From contig JAJYNX010000062.1 of NCBI GenBank assembly GCA_021786095.1, forward strand, positions 1-50,814: DNA of 50,814 nt. Reading direction: 5' to 3'. Positions 37,065 through 45,167 of this stretch are shown in pieces (position 1 is the first letter of the stretch; each line of letters opens with the position of its first letter). The stretch comes from Actinomycetes bacterium (GTDB lineage: Bacteria > Actinomycetota > Acidimicrobiia > Acidimicrobiales > RAAP-2). The notes under the pieces are model-generated. The model made no database searches and was not told the origin of the DNA. It was given only the letters and a program-made list of their open reading frames with translations. The translations under genes and the position numbers were made by a program.

Positions 37065-38045
37065 ATGTCAGGTACTCGGGACGGCTCGCCCGCCGACGGC
37101 GACCCGGTGATCCTCACCCACGACCTGACCAAGATCTATCCCGGTGCCGACTTCCGCGCCGTGGATGAGCTGAACCTCTCGGTCACCAGCGGCGAGATCT
37201 TCGGTCTGCTCGGTCCCAATGGCGCGGGCAAGACCACCACCGCGGGGATGCTCACCACCAGGGTGATCCCCACCTCGGGTCGGGCGTTCATCGCGGGCGT
37301 TGACGTCGTTGCCCACCCCACCCTCGCCAAGCAGTTCATCGGCGTGGTGTCCCAATCCAACACCCTCGACCGGCAGCTCACGGTCTGGGAGAACCTCTAC
37401 TTTCACGGACGGCTGTTCGGAATGTCCGCCCGCGAGTCACGCGCGACCGCCGATGAGTTGTTGGCGGAGTTCCAACTCGCGAAGTGGGCCACGGCGTCGG
37501 TCTACGCCCTTTCGGGTGGGATGGCCCAGCGTCTCATGGTCGCTCGCTCCATCTTCCACCGGCCCGCGGTCCTCTTCATGGACGAGCCGACGGCGGGACT
37601 CGACCCGCAGAGCCGACTCGCCCTGTGGGAGATCCTGCAAAAGCTCAACGCGGACGGGCAGACGATCCTGCTCACCACGCACTACATGGAGGAGGCCGAC
37701 CAGCTCTGCGACCGTGTCGCGATCATGGACCACGGCAGGATCCTCGCGCTCGATACCCCCGCCGGGCTCAAGCAGTCGGTTGGGATCGACACGGTCGTCA
37801 CCGTGCGCGCCGCGGGCGACCAGGGAGCCCTCGCCGCCGCGCTCGAGGCCGGCGTCGCGGGAATCACCTCGATCCGAGTGACGCCCGACGCGCTCGAGTT
37901 GCGCGTGCACGACGGAGATCGTCTGCTGGCCCGGGTCATCGCCGTGGCCGAGGCGGGTGGCTTCGCCATCAACGACGTGTCCGTGGCACCGCCCAGTCTG
38001 GAGACGGTGTTCATCAGCCTCACCGGAAAGGACTTGCGCGACTGA
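37065..38045 (+). CDS. ABC-2 exporter ATP-binding protein (DrrA-like)
   Basis: A 326-residue ATPase. Walker A is 'GLLGPNGAGKTTTAGML' (about residue 50), the Q-loop 'GVVSQSNTLDRQLTVWENL', the signature 'YALSGGMAQRLMVARS', Walker B 'VLFMDEPTAGLDPQSR' and H-loop 'LLTTHYMEEADQLCD'. The C-terminal 80 residues include the 'LETVFISLTGKDLRD' tail of DrrA/NodI-type drug or lipid exporters. The stop shares one base with the start of the permease gene (TGATG). Substrate unknown. Confidence 0.95.
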   Translation: MSGTRDGSPADGDPVILTHDLTKIYPGADFRAVDELNLSVTSGEIFGLLGPNGAGKTTTAGMLTTRVIPTSGRAFIAGVDVVAHPTLAKQFIGVVSQSNTLDRQLTVWENLYFHGRLFGMSARESRATADELLAEFQLAKWATASVYALSGGMAQRLMVARSIFHRPAVLFMDEPTAGLDPQSRLALWEILQKLNADGQTILLTTHYMEEADQLCDRVAIMDHGRILALDTPAGLKQSVGIDTVVTVRAAGDQGALAAALEAGVAGITSIRVTPDALELRVHDGDRLLARVIAVAEAGGFAINDVSVAPPSLETVFISLTGKDLRD

Positions 38046-38920
38046 TGGAGCCGAGTGTGACCGAAACCCCGACCTCGCGCACCATCGTCATGGGCCCACG
38101 CCGCTCGCCGCTGTCGTCGAGTCGGGTGGCCCTCGGCGCGCTTATGCTACGCGATGTCCGCGTCCTGTGGGGTGACTTCGCGATCTTCGTGCTGCGAACG
38201 ATCGTGCAGCCCTTCCTGCTCTGCTTCGTCTTCCTCTACGTCTTCCCCAAGATCGGCCAGTCCGTCGGCGGCGCGCGAGGCGAGGCGGCCTTCGCCACCG
38301 TGCTGGTCGCCGGCGTGGTGGGCATCTCGGTCATGTTCCAGGGCGTGCAGTCGGTGGCGCTGCAGATGTCCCAGGAGTTCGGCTACACGCGCGAGATCGA
38401 GGATCGAGTTCAGGCCCCCTGTCCGATCTGGCTCGTCGCGGTTGAGAAGGTCATCTCGGGCGCCGTGCAGGGTCTGATCTCGGCGGCGATCGTGCTGCCC
38501 ATCGCGTCGATCGTGCACGCGCGCGGCGTCGAGGCGCAGATTCATCTGCACTGGGCCGTGCTCCTGACCCTCGTCCCCCTCGCGTGCGTCGCGATGGGCT
38601 CGCTCGGTCTCGTGCTCGGCACGAGCTTCAAGCCCCAGAACATCGGCATGATGTTCGGCTTCGTCATCCTGCCGATCACCTTCCTTGGCGGCACGTACTA
38701 CCAGTGGACGCGCCTGGCGCCGGTGAAAGTCGGGTCGTGGCACTGGCTGCAGACGATCGTGCTCGTCAATCCTCTCCTCTACGTGAACGAGGGAATGCGC
38801 GCCGCGTTCACCGACGTCCCCCACATGCATCTCTACGTCGTCTACCCCGTGCTGCTGGCGTTCTGCGTCGGCTTTCTCTCGCTCGGCATACGCAACTTCC
38901 GTCGACGCGTGCTCTCCTAG
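38045..38920 (+). CDS. ABC-2 type exporter permease
   Basis: A 291-residue membrane protein with six predicted helices. After an unstructured 30-residue N-terminus come 'RDVRVLWGDFAIFVLRTIVQP', 'LVAGVVGISVMFQGVQSVAL', and the ABC-2 hallmark 'PITFLGGTYYQWTRL' near residue 215, followed by 'VNPLLYVNEGMRAAF'. It pairs with the preceding ATPase as half of a homodimeric or heterodimeric exporter. Its start overlaps the ATPase stop by one base, so equal expression is likely. Substrate unknown. Confidence 0.93.
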   Translation: MEPSVTETPTSRTIVMGPRRSPLSSSRVALGALMLRDVRVLWGDFAIFVLRTIVQPFLLCFVFLYVFPKIGQSVGGARGEAAFATVLVAGVVGISVMFQGVQSVALQMSQEFGYTREIEDRVQAPCPIWLVAVEKVISGAVQGLISAAIVLPIASIVHARGVEAQIHLHWAVLLTLVPLACVAMGSLGLVLGTSFKPQNIGMMFGFVILPITFLGGTYYQWTRLAPVKVGSWHWLQTIVLVNPLLYVNEGMRAAFTDVPHMHLYVVYPVLLAFCVGFLSLGIRNFRRRVLS

Positions 38921-39041
38921 CGACCTGGTCGCCGCGGATCACCGCCACCGTGATCGGGGCGTACGTGAACGGCGCACCGCAGCCGACACGCTCGGCGTCG
39001 GACCGACGCGGATGGCTGTCGGCTCACCCTTCGCGAGCCGA

Positions 39042-39068
39042 GCAGTGAGAGGCTCGCCGTCTCACTGC
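39042..39068 (-). other. Perfect 9-bp hairpin at the end of a small gene
   Basis: GCAGTGAGA (39042-39050) pairs perfectly with TCTCACTGC (39060-39068) around a nine-base loop. It overlaps the stop codon of the minus-strand gene ending at 39062. No T run follows, so it may be a weak terminator or a 3' stabilising hairpin. Confidence 0.45.
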
Positions 39069-39412
39069 GCCGCGGTGATGGCCGCGGCGACCGCCTCGGG
39101 ATTCGCGCACCCGACGATCCACTCATCTTGTCCCGCGCCCGCGAGCCGTACTCGTACACCGCGCGGCGTGTCGCGGTGTACGGCCGCGAAGATCGTGGTG
39201 GCGCCGTGTACCGTCGCGACCTCCGTCACGCCGGCCAGACGTGTCCCGACCTTGAACCCGATGATGTCGGCGGCGGCGTGGGCGTCGTCCACGACATCGA
39301 CGCCGACCACGGCCGATCGCGGGACGCGAAGATCGCCGTGAAGGCTCTCCAACTTCTCGGCGCGCGTCAGTGTGAGGACGAGCTCGTTCGCGTTCACCGC
39401 CAACTCCGCCAT
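39062..39412 (-). CDS. Conserved small protein, PH-like fold
   Basis: A 116-residue soluble protein made of alternating beta strands ending in a helix (VAAAITAAQ), the layout of bacterial PH-like domains. Recognisable blocks are 'ANELVLTLTRAEKLESLHGDL', 'PRSAVVGVDVVDDA', 'IIGFKVGTRLAGV' and 'EWIVGCANPEAVAAAI'. Homologues are annotated as hypothetical proteins in actinobacteria, as far as I recall. The ATG at 39412 has GGGAGG just upstream and a TAGCGT element at 39442-39447. Function unknown. Confidence 0.78.
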   Translation of the reverse strand: MAELAVNANELVLTLTRAEKLESLHGDLRVPRSAVVGVDVVDDAHAAADIIGFKVGTRLAGVTEVATVHGATTIFAAVHRDTPRGVRVRLAGAGQDEWIVGCANPEAVAAAITAAQ

Positions 39413-39597
39413 CGCACCTCCCGTGCTCACGTCTCTTCCCGACGCTAGATCAGTGCGAGGTAGTCCCGCGACCATCACGCGCGCAGGGAGTGCTGGCGCC
39501 TGTCGCGAAGCCCCCTGGGGCCTGTCGTCGTCGAGGCGCGCCACCCGATCCGTGTCGCTCGCGCACGGTCGCGTCACGCCCCAGCGGACCAGACGTC

Positions 39598-39631
39598 AAA
39601 AGAGGCGCCGCACGAGTGCGGCGCCTCTTTT
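39598..39631 (-). terminator. Perfect-palindrome terminator of cspA
   Basis: A 16-base-pair perfect stem (39598-39613 with 39616-39631). Each arm begins or ends in AAAA/TTTT, so the stem is followed by a T run in either direction. It lies 54 bases after the cold-shock gene stop and can act bidirectionally. It is the strongest terminator in the window. Confidence 0.88.
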
Positions 39632-39685
39632 GCTTTCGTCGTGATGCCGCTAAGGCACACCCACGACGCTCAGACTGCTGCTCGC

Positions 39686-39886
39686 TCAGATAGCGCGAAC
39701 GTTCAGCGCTTCCTCGCCCTTCTTGCCGGGCGCCACGTCGAACTCGACGCTCTGGCCCTCGTCGAGGCTCTTGTAGCCATCGCCCTGGATGTTGGAGAAG
39801 TGTACGAAGACGTCATCACCCTGCTCGCGCGAGATGAATCCGAAACCCTTCTCTGCATTAAAAAACTTCACTGTACCGTTAGCCAC
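39686..39886 (-). CDS. cspA: Cold-shock protein
   Basis: A 66-residue single cold-shock domain that binds single-stranded RNA and DNA. RNP1 'KGFGFIS' and RNP2 'VFVHFS' are intact. Starting at the GTG at 39886 gives '[18 protein letters not shown]', the canonical CspA N-terminus; a GTG two codons upstream is an alternative. The gene has a leader of roughly 50 bases from a TAGGCT element at 39941-39946 and ends at a strong palindromic terminator. Codon use is slightly less GC-rich than in neighbours, as is usual for highly expressed csp genes. Confidence 0.95.
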   Translation of the reverse strand: MANGTVKFFNAEKGFGFISREQGDDVFVHFSNIQGDGYKSLDEGQSVEFDVAPGKKGEEALNVRAI

Positions 39887-39940
39887 AAACACTCAATTCT
39901 CAAGACGGCAGACCGACCAATTCGGCTGCTCGCCGTATCC

Positions 39941-39946
39941 AGCCTA
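39941..39946 (-). promoter_or_regulatory. -10 element TAGGCT of cspA
   Basis: TAGGCT on the minus strand, 54 bases upstream of the chosen start. It predicts a short structured leader, in contrast to the leaderless genes around it. No clear -35. Confidence 0.35.
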
Positions 39947-40128
39947 CTGGCAATCATGACGCCGTGCGCGCTCGACTCCGAAAAGGGCACGCCAACGGAG
40001 GAGCCGCTCTGCCCTCCCGTCGCGGGGTCACCCCGCCCGAGGCGTCGCCGTGGCGGTGCGAATCGACCACGTGGCGAGCAACTCCCCCCACTTTTCGACC
40101 CGACCGTCTCCTCGGACGAGTCCGGCCG

Positions 40129-40134
40129 TAGACT
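40129..40134 (+). promoter_or_regulatory. -10 element TAGACT of desaturase gene
   Basis: TAGACT 32 bases upstream of the GTG at 40167. It predicts a leader of about 26 bases containing GAAGGGCG. This supports the downstream GTG rather than the open frame from 40050, because the upstream ATG would lie before the promoter. Confidence 0.4.
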
Positions 40135-40166
40135 GGAAGCATTACTTTACGAAGGGCGCAACGCTC

Positions 40167-41273
40167 GTGAGCATTTCCACCGGTCCCCCGCCGGTACTGA
40201 CCGGGGGCTTCGCCGGTGCGTTGACCCGGGCAGTAACCGCCCGCCTCGATCCCGAGACTCTACGGGTGGCACGGCGCCGCCTACACGTCAAGGCGATCAT
40301 CATCGCCCTGTGGTACGCGATGAGTTTCGCCGCGGTGATCCTGGCGTCAGGTTGGCTCGAGGGAGTGGTGGCCGCCACGTCACTGGCGCTGGCCTTCGCC
40401 GCCGTGGGATTCAACATCCAACACGACGCCAACCACAACGCGTTCTTCGAGGCGCCCTCCAAGCGCCTCTCGCGAGCCAACCGAATCGTCGGCTGGAGCA
40501 TGTTCGTCGTGGGGGCCGACGCCAACCGGTGGCTCTACCGCCACAACACGCTGCACCACGGCTCACCCAACGTCGCGGGAATCGACTCGGACATCAACCT
40601 CGGACCGCTCGCCCGCCTCGCGCCCTTCCAGCGCCGCTACTTCTGGCACCGCTATCAGCACCTCTACCTCTGGCCGCTCTACTGCTTCACGGTGCTCGAG
40701 ATCATGTTCAACGACCTGGCCACGTTGGTCGGCGCCTCGCGTCACGCCCGCAAGGCCCGCTCCCGGCTCTCCGACGCGACGGTCGCGGTCCTCACGAAGG
40801 TGGGGTTCGTCGCCGTGATGCTGGGTCTGCCGTCTCTCACCCACCCGTTCTGGACTGTGGCGGTGGGCGCACTGGCCGTGATCTTCGCCGTCGGCTTCCT
40901 GCTCGGCGTCGTCTTCCAGTCGGCTCACGTGGTCGAGGGCGCCGAGTTCGCCGAGGCGGGTGCCCGCCCGCCCTACCAGTGGCACGAGTGGCAGGTCCGT
41001 TCCAGCCTCGACTTCTCCCACGGCTCCGGGCCGCTCAGTCGACTCTTCCGCTGGTACGCCGGTGGCCTCGATCACCAGACCGAGCACCACCTCTTCCCCC
41101 GCGTGCCCCACACGGCCTACCCGCTCATCGCCCCGGTGGTCACCGCCGTGTGCGAAGACTACGGGATCCCTCGCCGGGTCCAGCCGTCGTTCCACGCCGC
41201 CGTGGCCTCACACTTTCGCCATATTCGGGCCATGGGCCGGCGCCCCCAGCCCGTCCCCGTGAACCCCTCCTGA
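40167..41273 (+). CDS. Membrane fatty acid desaturase
   Basis: A 368-residue integral membrane diiron enzyme that inserts double bonds into acyl chains. The three histidine boxes are intact: 'QHDANHNAFF' (HxxxH, about residue 86), 'HNTLHHGSP' (HxxHH, about residue 126) and 'HQTEHHLFPRVPH' (HxxHH, about residue 306). Helices lie between the boxes. The last box, QTEHH, is typical of front-end or acyl-lipid desaturases of the FADS group. Start at GTG 40167 follows from the promoter; the frame is open 39 codons further. It is adjacent to the cold-shock gene, consistent with membrane adaptation to cold, though this is inference. Confidence 0.93.
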   Translation: MSISTGPPPVLTGGFAGALTRAVTARLDPETLRVARRRLHVKAIIIALWYAMSFAAVILASGWLEGVVAATSLALAFAAVGFNIQHDANHNAFFEAPSKRLSRANRIVGWSMFVVGADANRWLYRHNTLHHGSPNVAGIDSDINLGPLARLAPFQRRYFWHRYQHLYLWPLYCFTVLEIMFNDLATLVGASRHARKARSRLSDATVAVLTKVGFVAVMLGLPSLTHPFWTVAVGALAVIFAVGFLLGVVFQSAHVVEGAEFAEAGARPPYQWHEWQVRSSLDFSHGSGPLSRLFRWYAGGLDHQTEHHLFPRVPHTAYPLIAPVVTAVCEDYGIPRRVQPSFHAAVASHFRHIRAMGRRPQPVPVNPS

Positions 41274-41294
41274 ACCACGGCGTCACGCTCGCAT

Positions 41295-41357
41295 AGGGCC
41301 GAGTTGGAGTGCGGCACCAGTCAACTCGAACGCGACGAGACTGATCAACTCGGCCCT
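41295..41357. terminator. Long inverted repeat between convergent genes
   Basis: AGGGCCGAGTTG (41295-41306) is the perfect reverse complement of CAACTCGGCCCT (41346-41357). The 39-base loop contains a further partial copy (TCAACTCGAA), and CGACTCGGCC recurs near 41391. It lies between the convergent desaturase and deacetylase genes, where a bidirectional terminator is expected; no T run is present, so function is inferred from place and symmetry. Confidence 0.5.
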
Positions 41358-41455
41358 CAGCGCACCAGTGGCCCGATCCGACTCGGCCGACTGGTCTCCG
41401 ACTCACGTCACTCGCGCGAGTCGATCGAGAGTTGCGAACAACCGGCTCGCCCCGG

Positions 41456-42930
41456 CTACTGCGTGGCCCAGATGACGCCACCGGGACCGGCGAGGCGCAG
41501 GGTACCGTGATCGGTCACCGCGAGGACGTCGCGGGGATGGCCGGAGGTCGCAGTGCTCCACGCGACAGCCCCGGCTGCGGTGACGGTTCTCAGATCGCCC
41601 GACGGCTCCAGAACGGTTCGCCCGCCGCTGGATCGCGCGTCGTTCCACCAGAGCGTCACGTTGCCGGCTGCGACGAGCCGCAGGGCTCCGCCCACGCTCA
41701 TCGTCAATCGGCAGCGCAGGTTTGGCGACGACACGTACCACCCCGCCAAGAGGGACGTGCCCGGTCGCATCGCATTCAGTGTGGTGCGGCTCGTCCACAT
41801 CGCGCTCGTTCCGCTCACCAGCGCCAGCGCGCCGTCCGACTCGAGTTCCAGATTGGTGCTCAGCCCCCCGGGATCGCCGACCACAGGGTCTGCCCGCCAG
41901 TTCCGATCACGCTCAGAGTCCCGTTGGCGACCAGCGCCGTGGCGCCCGGCGAGCCACTGGTCGGACTGGACCAGAGCGTTGGTCCCCCGACCTCCGAGTA
42001 GGTGAGTTGGCCGTCGGCGTTCATCGTGAGGGCGAACTGGTGATTCGGCGACAGCCGCGTGGCGCCACTGGGCACGACGGTGCCGTTGCGCAGCACGGTG
42101 GAGGTGACGCGGAGGGGTGGGGCGTCGGGGTTCCCGCACGTCCCTGGCGGGCCCGTCCGGCCGAGGAGGTCGACGAAGGTGTACCCGCGCTGCTCGAAGT
42201 AGCGAATGATGTTGGGCAGCGCGGCGACGGTCGCCGGCATGGCGATCATCTGGTTGTGCAGCAGCACCACCGGGTGGTCCTGGCCGGCGGCACCCTCGAC
42301 GACCGAGCTCTCGATGTCGTGGATCCAGTAGCTCGAGCCCGACCCTCGGGCCTCCCAGTCGTTACCGCTGACGCTCCACATCCACAGCGACTGTCCGTAA
42401 CTGTTGGCGATTGACAGGGTGGTCGCGTCGTAGTCCCCGTAGGGCGGTCGGAAGGCGCACGGTACGGTCCCGGTGAGCCGACGCTGCAGCATGCTCACCT
42501 GGGCGATCTCGTCCACCTGCGCGGACCGCGAGAGATCGGTCATGACGGGATGGCTGTTGGTGTGGTCCCCCAGGAGGAACCCGTCGGCGGCCTCCTCCCT
42601 CACCAGGGATGGGTAGTCGCTGATGTCCCATCCGATGTTGAAGAAGGTGGCGCGCACGTGGAACGCGCGCAGGATGTCGATGATGGCCTGGGTGCTGCGG
42701 CCCGGCCCGTCGTCAAAGGTGAGTGCCACCGTCTTGGGCGACCCGGGGACGGACGGCGCCGCGTTGTGGGCGCCCGGAGAGACCGGTGGGCACGACGACG
42801 CGATCGATGGCGACACGGTGGTGGCGCGGGACCCAGTCGCTGTGAGAGTCACGAAGCTGAGTGCAACGACGGCGCCCGCGACGAGCGATCTGAGTGTCCC
42901 CGGAAAGGCCACACCGCCATTCTGGTTCAC
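41456..42930 (-). pseudogene. Secreted polysaccharide deacetylase-lectin, frameshifted
   Basis: The first part encodes a hydrophobic signal segment ('SLVAGAVVALSFVTLTATGS'), then a carbohydrate esterase 4 NodB domain: 'TVALTFDDGPGRSTQ', 'GDHTNSHPVM' (metal D, H, H) and 'FRPPYGDYD'. A lectin-like domain of the bulb-type (B-lectin) kind follows, with 'LWSSPTSGSPGATALVANG'. The frame stops at 41860, but the next frame continues the lectin repeats ('STNLELESDGALALVSGTSA') to a stop at 41456. One extra base in the run of six G at 41864-41869 (minus strand) would restore a single protein of about 490 residues. It may be a true broken gene, a phase-variable tract, or a sequencing error. The exact start is uncertain. 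Confidence 0.8.
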
Positions 42931-43085
42931 CAAGCCCGAGCGTGCCGATTGCGCACCAGCCCGACCGCACCCAGCGACGGCCACCACACGGGCAGTAGGA
43001 CCCCGCCGTCACGCCTCGCCACGGGCTCGCGCGACGGACACGTCGGGTGACCACCGCCATCGACCTCGGGGTGACACCCGTGTCG

Positions 43086-43091
43086 TAGCGT
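43086..43091 (+). promoter_or_regulatory. -10 element TAGCGT, leaderless
   Basis: TAGCGT six bases before the GTG at 43098, no Shine-Dalgarno sequence. It supports the following small gene. Confidence 0.45.
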
Positions 43092-43097
43092 GTCGTC

Positions 43098-43421
43098 GTG
43101 GCCAACGCGTCCGGGTTCTCCCTCAGCAGTGAATTCGAACGCGTCATGAGTGCCGCGCGAGCACCGGGGTGGAGCCTCGGCCTGGATCGGCACGGACAGA
43201 TCATGGCCACGCGCGACTCGGGTCGAATCGGGCTGCCGTGGGTGGTTCGGGCCACCCGAAGCGGACGCGGCCTCCGCGTCGAGTCGTTCCAGCCGGGAGA
43301 CGACACCGACGCCGAGGGTGCCGTCGTGGCCCTCATCGCGGGTAACCCACGCGAGATGGGTCGCCAGCTGCGCGAGATCCTGGGTGAGTTAGCCGCGAGC
43401 GACAACGAAATCGTCGACTAG
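43098..43421 (+). CDS. Hypothetical protein, 107 residues
   Basis: A small soluble protein beginning MANASGFSLSSEFERVM. It shows amphipathic helices at both ends and a central beta part ('WSLGLDRHGQIMA', 'GLRVESFQPGDD'). I do not recognise a family. The leaderless -10 at exactly six bases and the regular GC-rich third positions support it as a real gene. It stands alone between two frameshifted genes on the other strand. Confidence 0.55.
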   Translation: MANASGFSLSSEFERVMSAARAPGWSLGLDRHGQIMATRDSGRIGLPWVVRATRSGRGLRVESFQPGDDTDAEGAVVALIAGNPREMGRQLREILGELAASDNEIVD

Positions 43422-43472
43422 ACCACCGCGAGCGGCGGGGAGTCGCCCCCGCAACCTGCGCTCGGGTCGGGA

Positions 43473-43545
43473 CTTCGACGCCACGATCGAGAAGGGACCC
43501 GCGGCGGTTGACGGCTCGAACGACGAGAGACGCTTCGACGCCACG
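43473..43545. repeat. 13-base direct repeat 60 bases apart
   Basis: CTTCGACGCCACG occurs at 43473-43485 and at 43533-43545, exactly 60 bases apart, in the short region between the hypothetical gene and the OsmC pseudogene. No gene is seen there. It could be chance or a remnant of duplication. Confidence 0.35.
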
Positions 43546-43562
43546 GACGTGGTCGGCGTCGC

Positions 43563-43983
43563 TCAACCGTGGTCGGCCGGTTTCACGATCACCATTCGCC
43601 CGTGCACGTCGCAGCTGGCGGCCAGGGTGTTGAAGACCGTCCCGTACTTGCGAAGATTCGTGTGCACGAGTTCGACGCGGTGCTCGGTCTCCTCGGTCGT
43701 CACGCGCACCTCGTACTCGAACTCGACGAAACTCGGGGGCATGTCGCGGCGCCGTGACGTCGACCTGCGCCGACTCGTAGTGGAAGTCCACGAGAACCCG
43801 AAGCCGTTCCAGATTCTTCAGCAGACAGGCGGCGAGGACCTCTCCCGGGCCGGGCAGTGCCGAGGGTTCGCCAGACCAACTCGAGTCGACGTCGATGGGC
43901 TCGTCCCGCGCCATGATCCGGGCGCGCCCCGGCGACGTCGTACTGGCCCGCACGGCGTAACTGGTGGGAGCGTCCGTGCTCAC
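43563..43983 (-). pseudogene. OsmC-family peroxiredoxin-like gene, frameshifted
   Basis: Two frames together encode an OsmC/Ohr-type protein. The first frame has 'SYAVRASTTSPGRARIMARD' and 'GEVLAACLLKNLERL', with the first redox cysteine; it then runs out of frame near 43745. The second frame resumes with 'MPPSFVEFEYEVRV', 'RVELVHTNLRKYGTVFNTL' and 'AASCDVHGRMV', with the second cysteine, and stops at 43563. A one-base loss in the GCGCCGCGACATG stretch explains the break. The restored protein is about 140 residues, the normal OsmC length. The start (GTG near 43983) is uncertain. OsmC proteins reduce organic peroxides. Confidence 0.75.
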
Positions 43984-44143
43984 GTGGCGCGCCGTCTCAT
44001 CCGTGACGTTCCCATCACTGGTGTCGGCGCCCGCGCAGTCGAGCGCCACCGTCGGGTCGTGAACGGACGCCAATCCCGGAGCCCTTCGGCCTCGTCAGCC
44101 CCAGTCCTCGTGGTGCGCACACCATCAGACTTATCACCCCGTT

Positions 44144-44572
44144 TCACTGATCACGACGCGTCAGCAGTTGTCGCGTTCGCTCATCCTCCTCGCCGCCGAA
44201 CAGCACGTCCAGGGCGGTGCGAAAGAACGGCTCCTGGGGCGCCGCGAGATGAAACAGCGTCACGCACGAGCGCAACTTGACCACGTCAGGGCCGAGCACC
44301 ACTGCCGCACCCAGAGAAGCGTGCTCCAGCACGGCCGACACGGCCGCGCGCAGCCGTGGCCCGAGGAGGGGGTGCGCCAGGTACTCTCTCGCCTCCGCGA
44401 GGTCGGCGATCCCGTAGTAGTCGGAGTTCGCGCTCGAACCCAGGCCGCGCAGTTGCGGCAGCACCCACCAGATCCAGTGGCCGACCTTTCGGCCCGCCCG
44501 CAACTCACGCAACGCCTGGTCGAAGGTGTCGGACTGGGCGTCCACGAAGCGCTGCAGGCCGTCTGACGTCAT
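44144..44572 (-). CDS. DUF1810 family protein
   Basis: A 142-residue all-helical protein. 'GLQRFVDAQSDTFDQALRELRAG' region and 'KVGHWIWWVLPQLRGLGSS', then 'YYGIADLAEAREYLAHPLLGPRL', match the DUF1810 (YjfI-like calpastatin-annotated) family closely. Homologues are short cytoplasmic proteins without known function. The ATG at 44572 gives the standard N-terminus; no good ribosome-binding site or leaderless -10 is obvious. It is surrounded by unrelated single genes. Confidence 0.92.
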   Translation of the reverse strand: MTSDGLQRFVDAQSDTFDQALRELRAGRKVGHWIWWVLPQLRGLGSSANSDYYGIADLAEAREYLAHPLLGPRLRAAVSAVLEHASLGAAVVLGPDVVKLRSCVTLFHLAAPQEPFFRTALDVLFGGEEDERTRQLLTRRDQ

Positions 44573-44693
44573 CGCGCGCAGACCAGTGGTACTACCTCGG
44601 GTCGCCAACTCCCCTCGCGCGTGCACTCCCCCACGTCGACACCCTACGACTGAGCCGCCCTTCCAGCGCGTACCGCGAGGCCGTCCGTCGAGG

Positions 44694-45167
44694 TCAGAGT
44701 ACTCGTCGCATCCAGATGGAGTCCTCGAGGACGAAGCCGTGTCGTCGGTAGAACGCGCGAGCGCGCGCGTTGCGCACCTCGGTCTCGAGGAAGACGACCA
44801 GTACGCCGGCCTCGCGCGCGCCAGCGAGGGCTGCGTCCAGCAGTAGTCCACCAACGCCTCTTGACGACGGCGACACGAAGATCTCGTCGACCACGCACTC
44901 GCGCCCGCCAGACTCCAGCGAGTAACCCCACGCGAGGACGCAGTATCCCTGGGGGCGTCCCGCCACGTCGACGATCCAGACCTGCCCCCGTTGGTCGTCG
45001 TCCAGCAGTGGCCCCAGAGCACGGCGGACTCGGTCGTCGTCGTGGTCGTGGTCGTCCTCGCGATTGAAGTCGCCGATGAGGTGGAGCAGTGCGTCCTGAT
45101 CGTCCTTGCCTGCACGTCGCACGGCGACGTCCGGTCCCGGGGGCGTGACGCGGGTCACCTCACTCAC
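44694..45167 (-). CDS. GNAT acetyltransferase
   Basis: A 157-residue acetyltransferase. The N-terminal part includes 'RRAGKDDQDALLHLIGDFN' and an unusual run of aspartates and histidines (EDDHDHDDD, about residue 37). 'CVVDEIFVSPSSRGVGGLLLDAAL' is the acetyl-CoA P-loop region, and 'VFLETEVRNARARAFYRRHGF' completes the GNAT fold. Substrate unknown. The GTG at 45167 is chosen because GNAT homology begins shortly after; another GTG three codons later is possible. The frame remains open 40 codons upstream without family match. Confidence 0.85.
   Translation of the reverse strand: MSEVTRVTPPGPDVAVRRAGKDDQDALLHLIGDFNREDDHDHDDDRVRRALGPLLDDDQRGQVWIVDVAGRPQGYCVLAWGYSLESGGRECVVDEIFVSPSSRGVGGLLLDAALAGAREAGVLVVFLETEVRNARARAFYRRHGFVLEDSIWMRRVL

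Noticed and set aside
38938-38957. GATCAC...GTGATC hairpin after the ABC permease as a terminator
   Set aside because: The stem is only six base pairs and no T run follows, so it is too weak to call.
39641-41296. 551-codon plus-strand frame overlapping cspA and the desaturase
   Set aside because: It is a shadow frame without motifs; the desaturase frame has all three histidine boxes and cspA is canonical.
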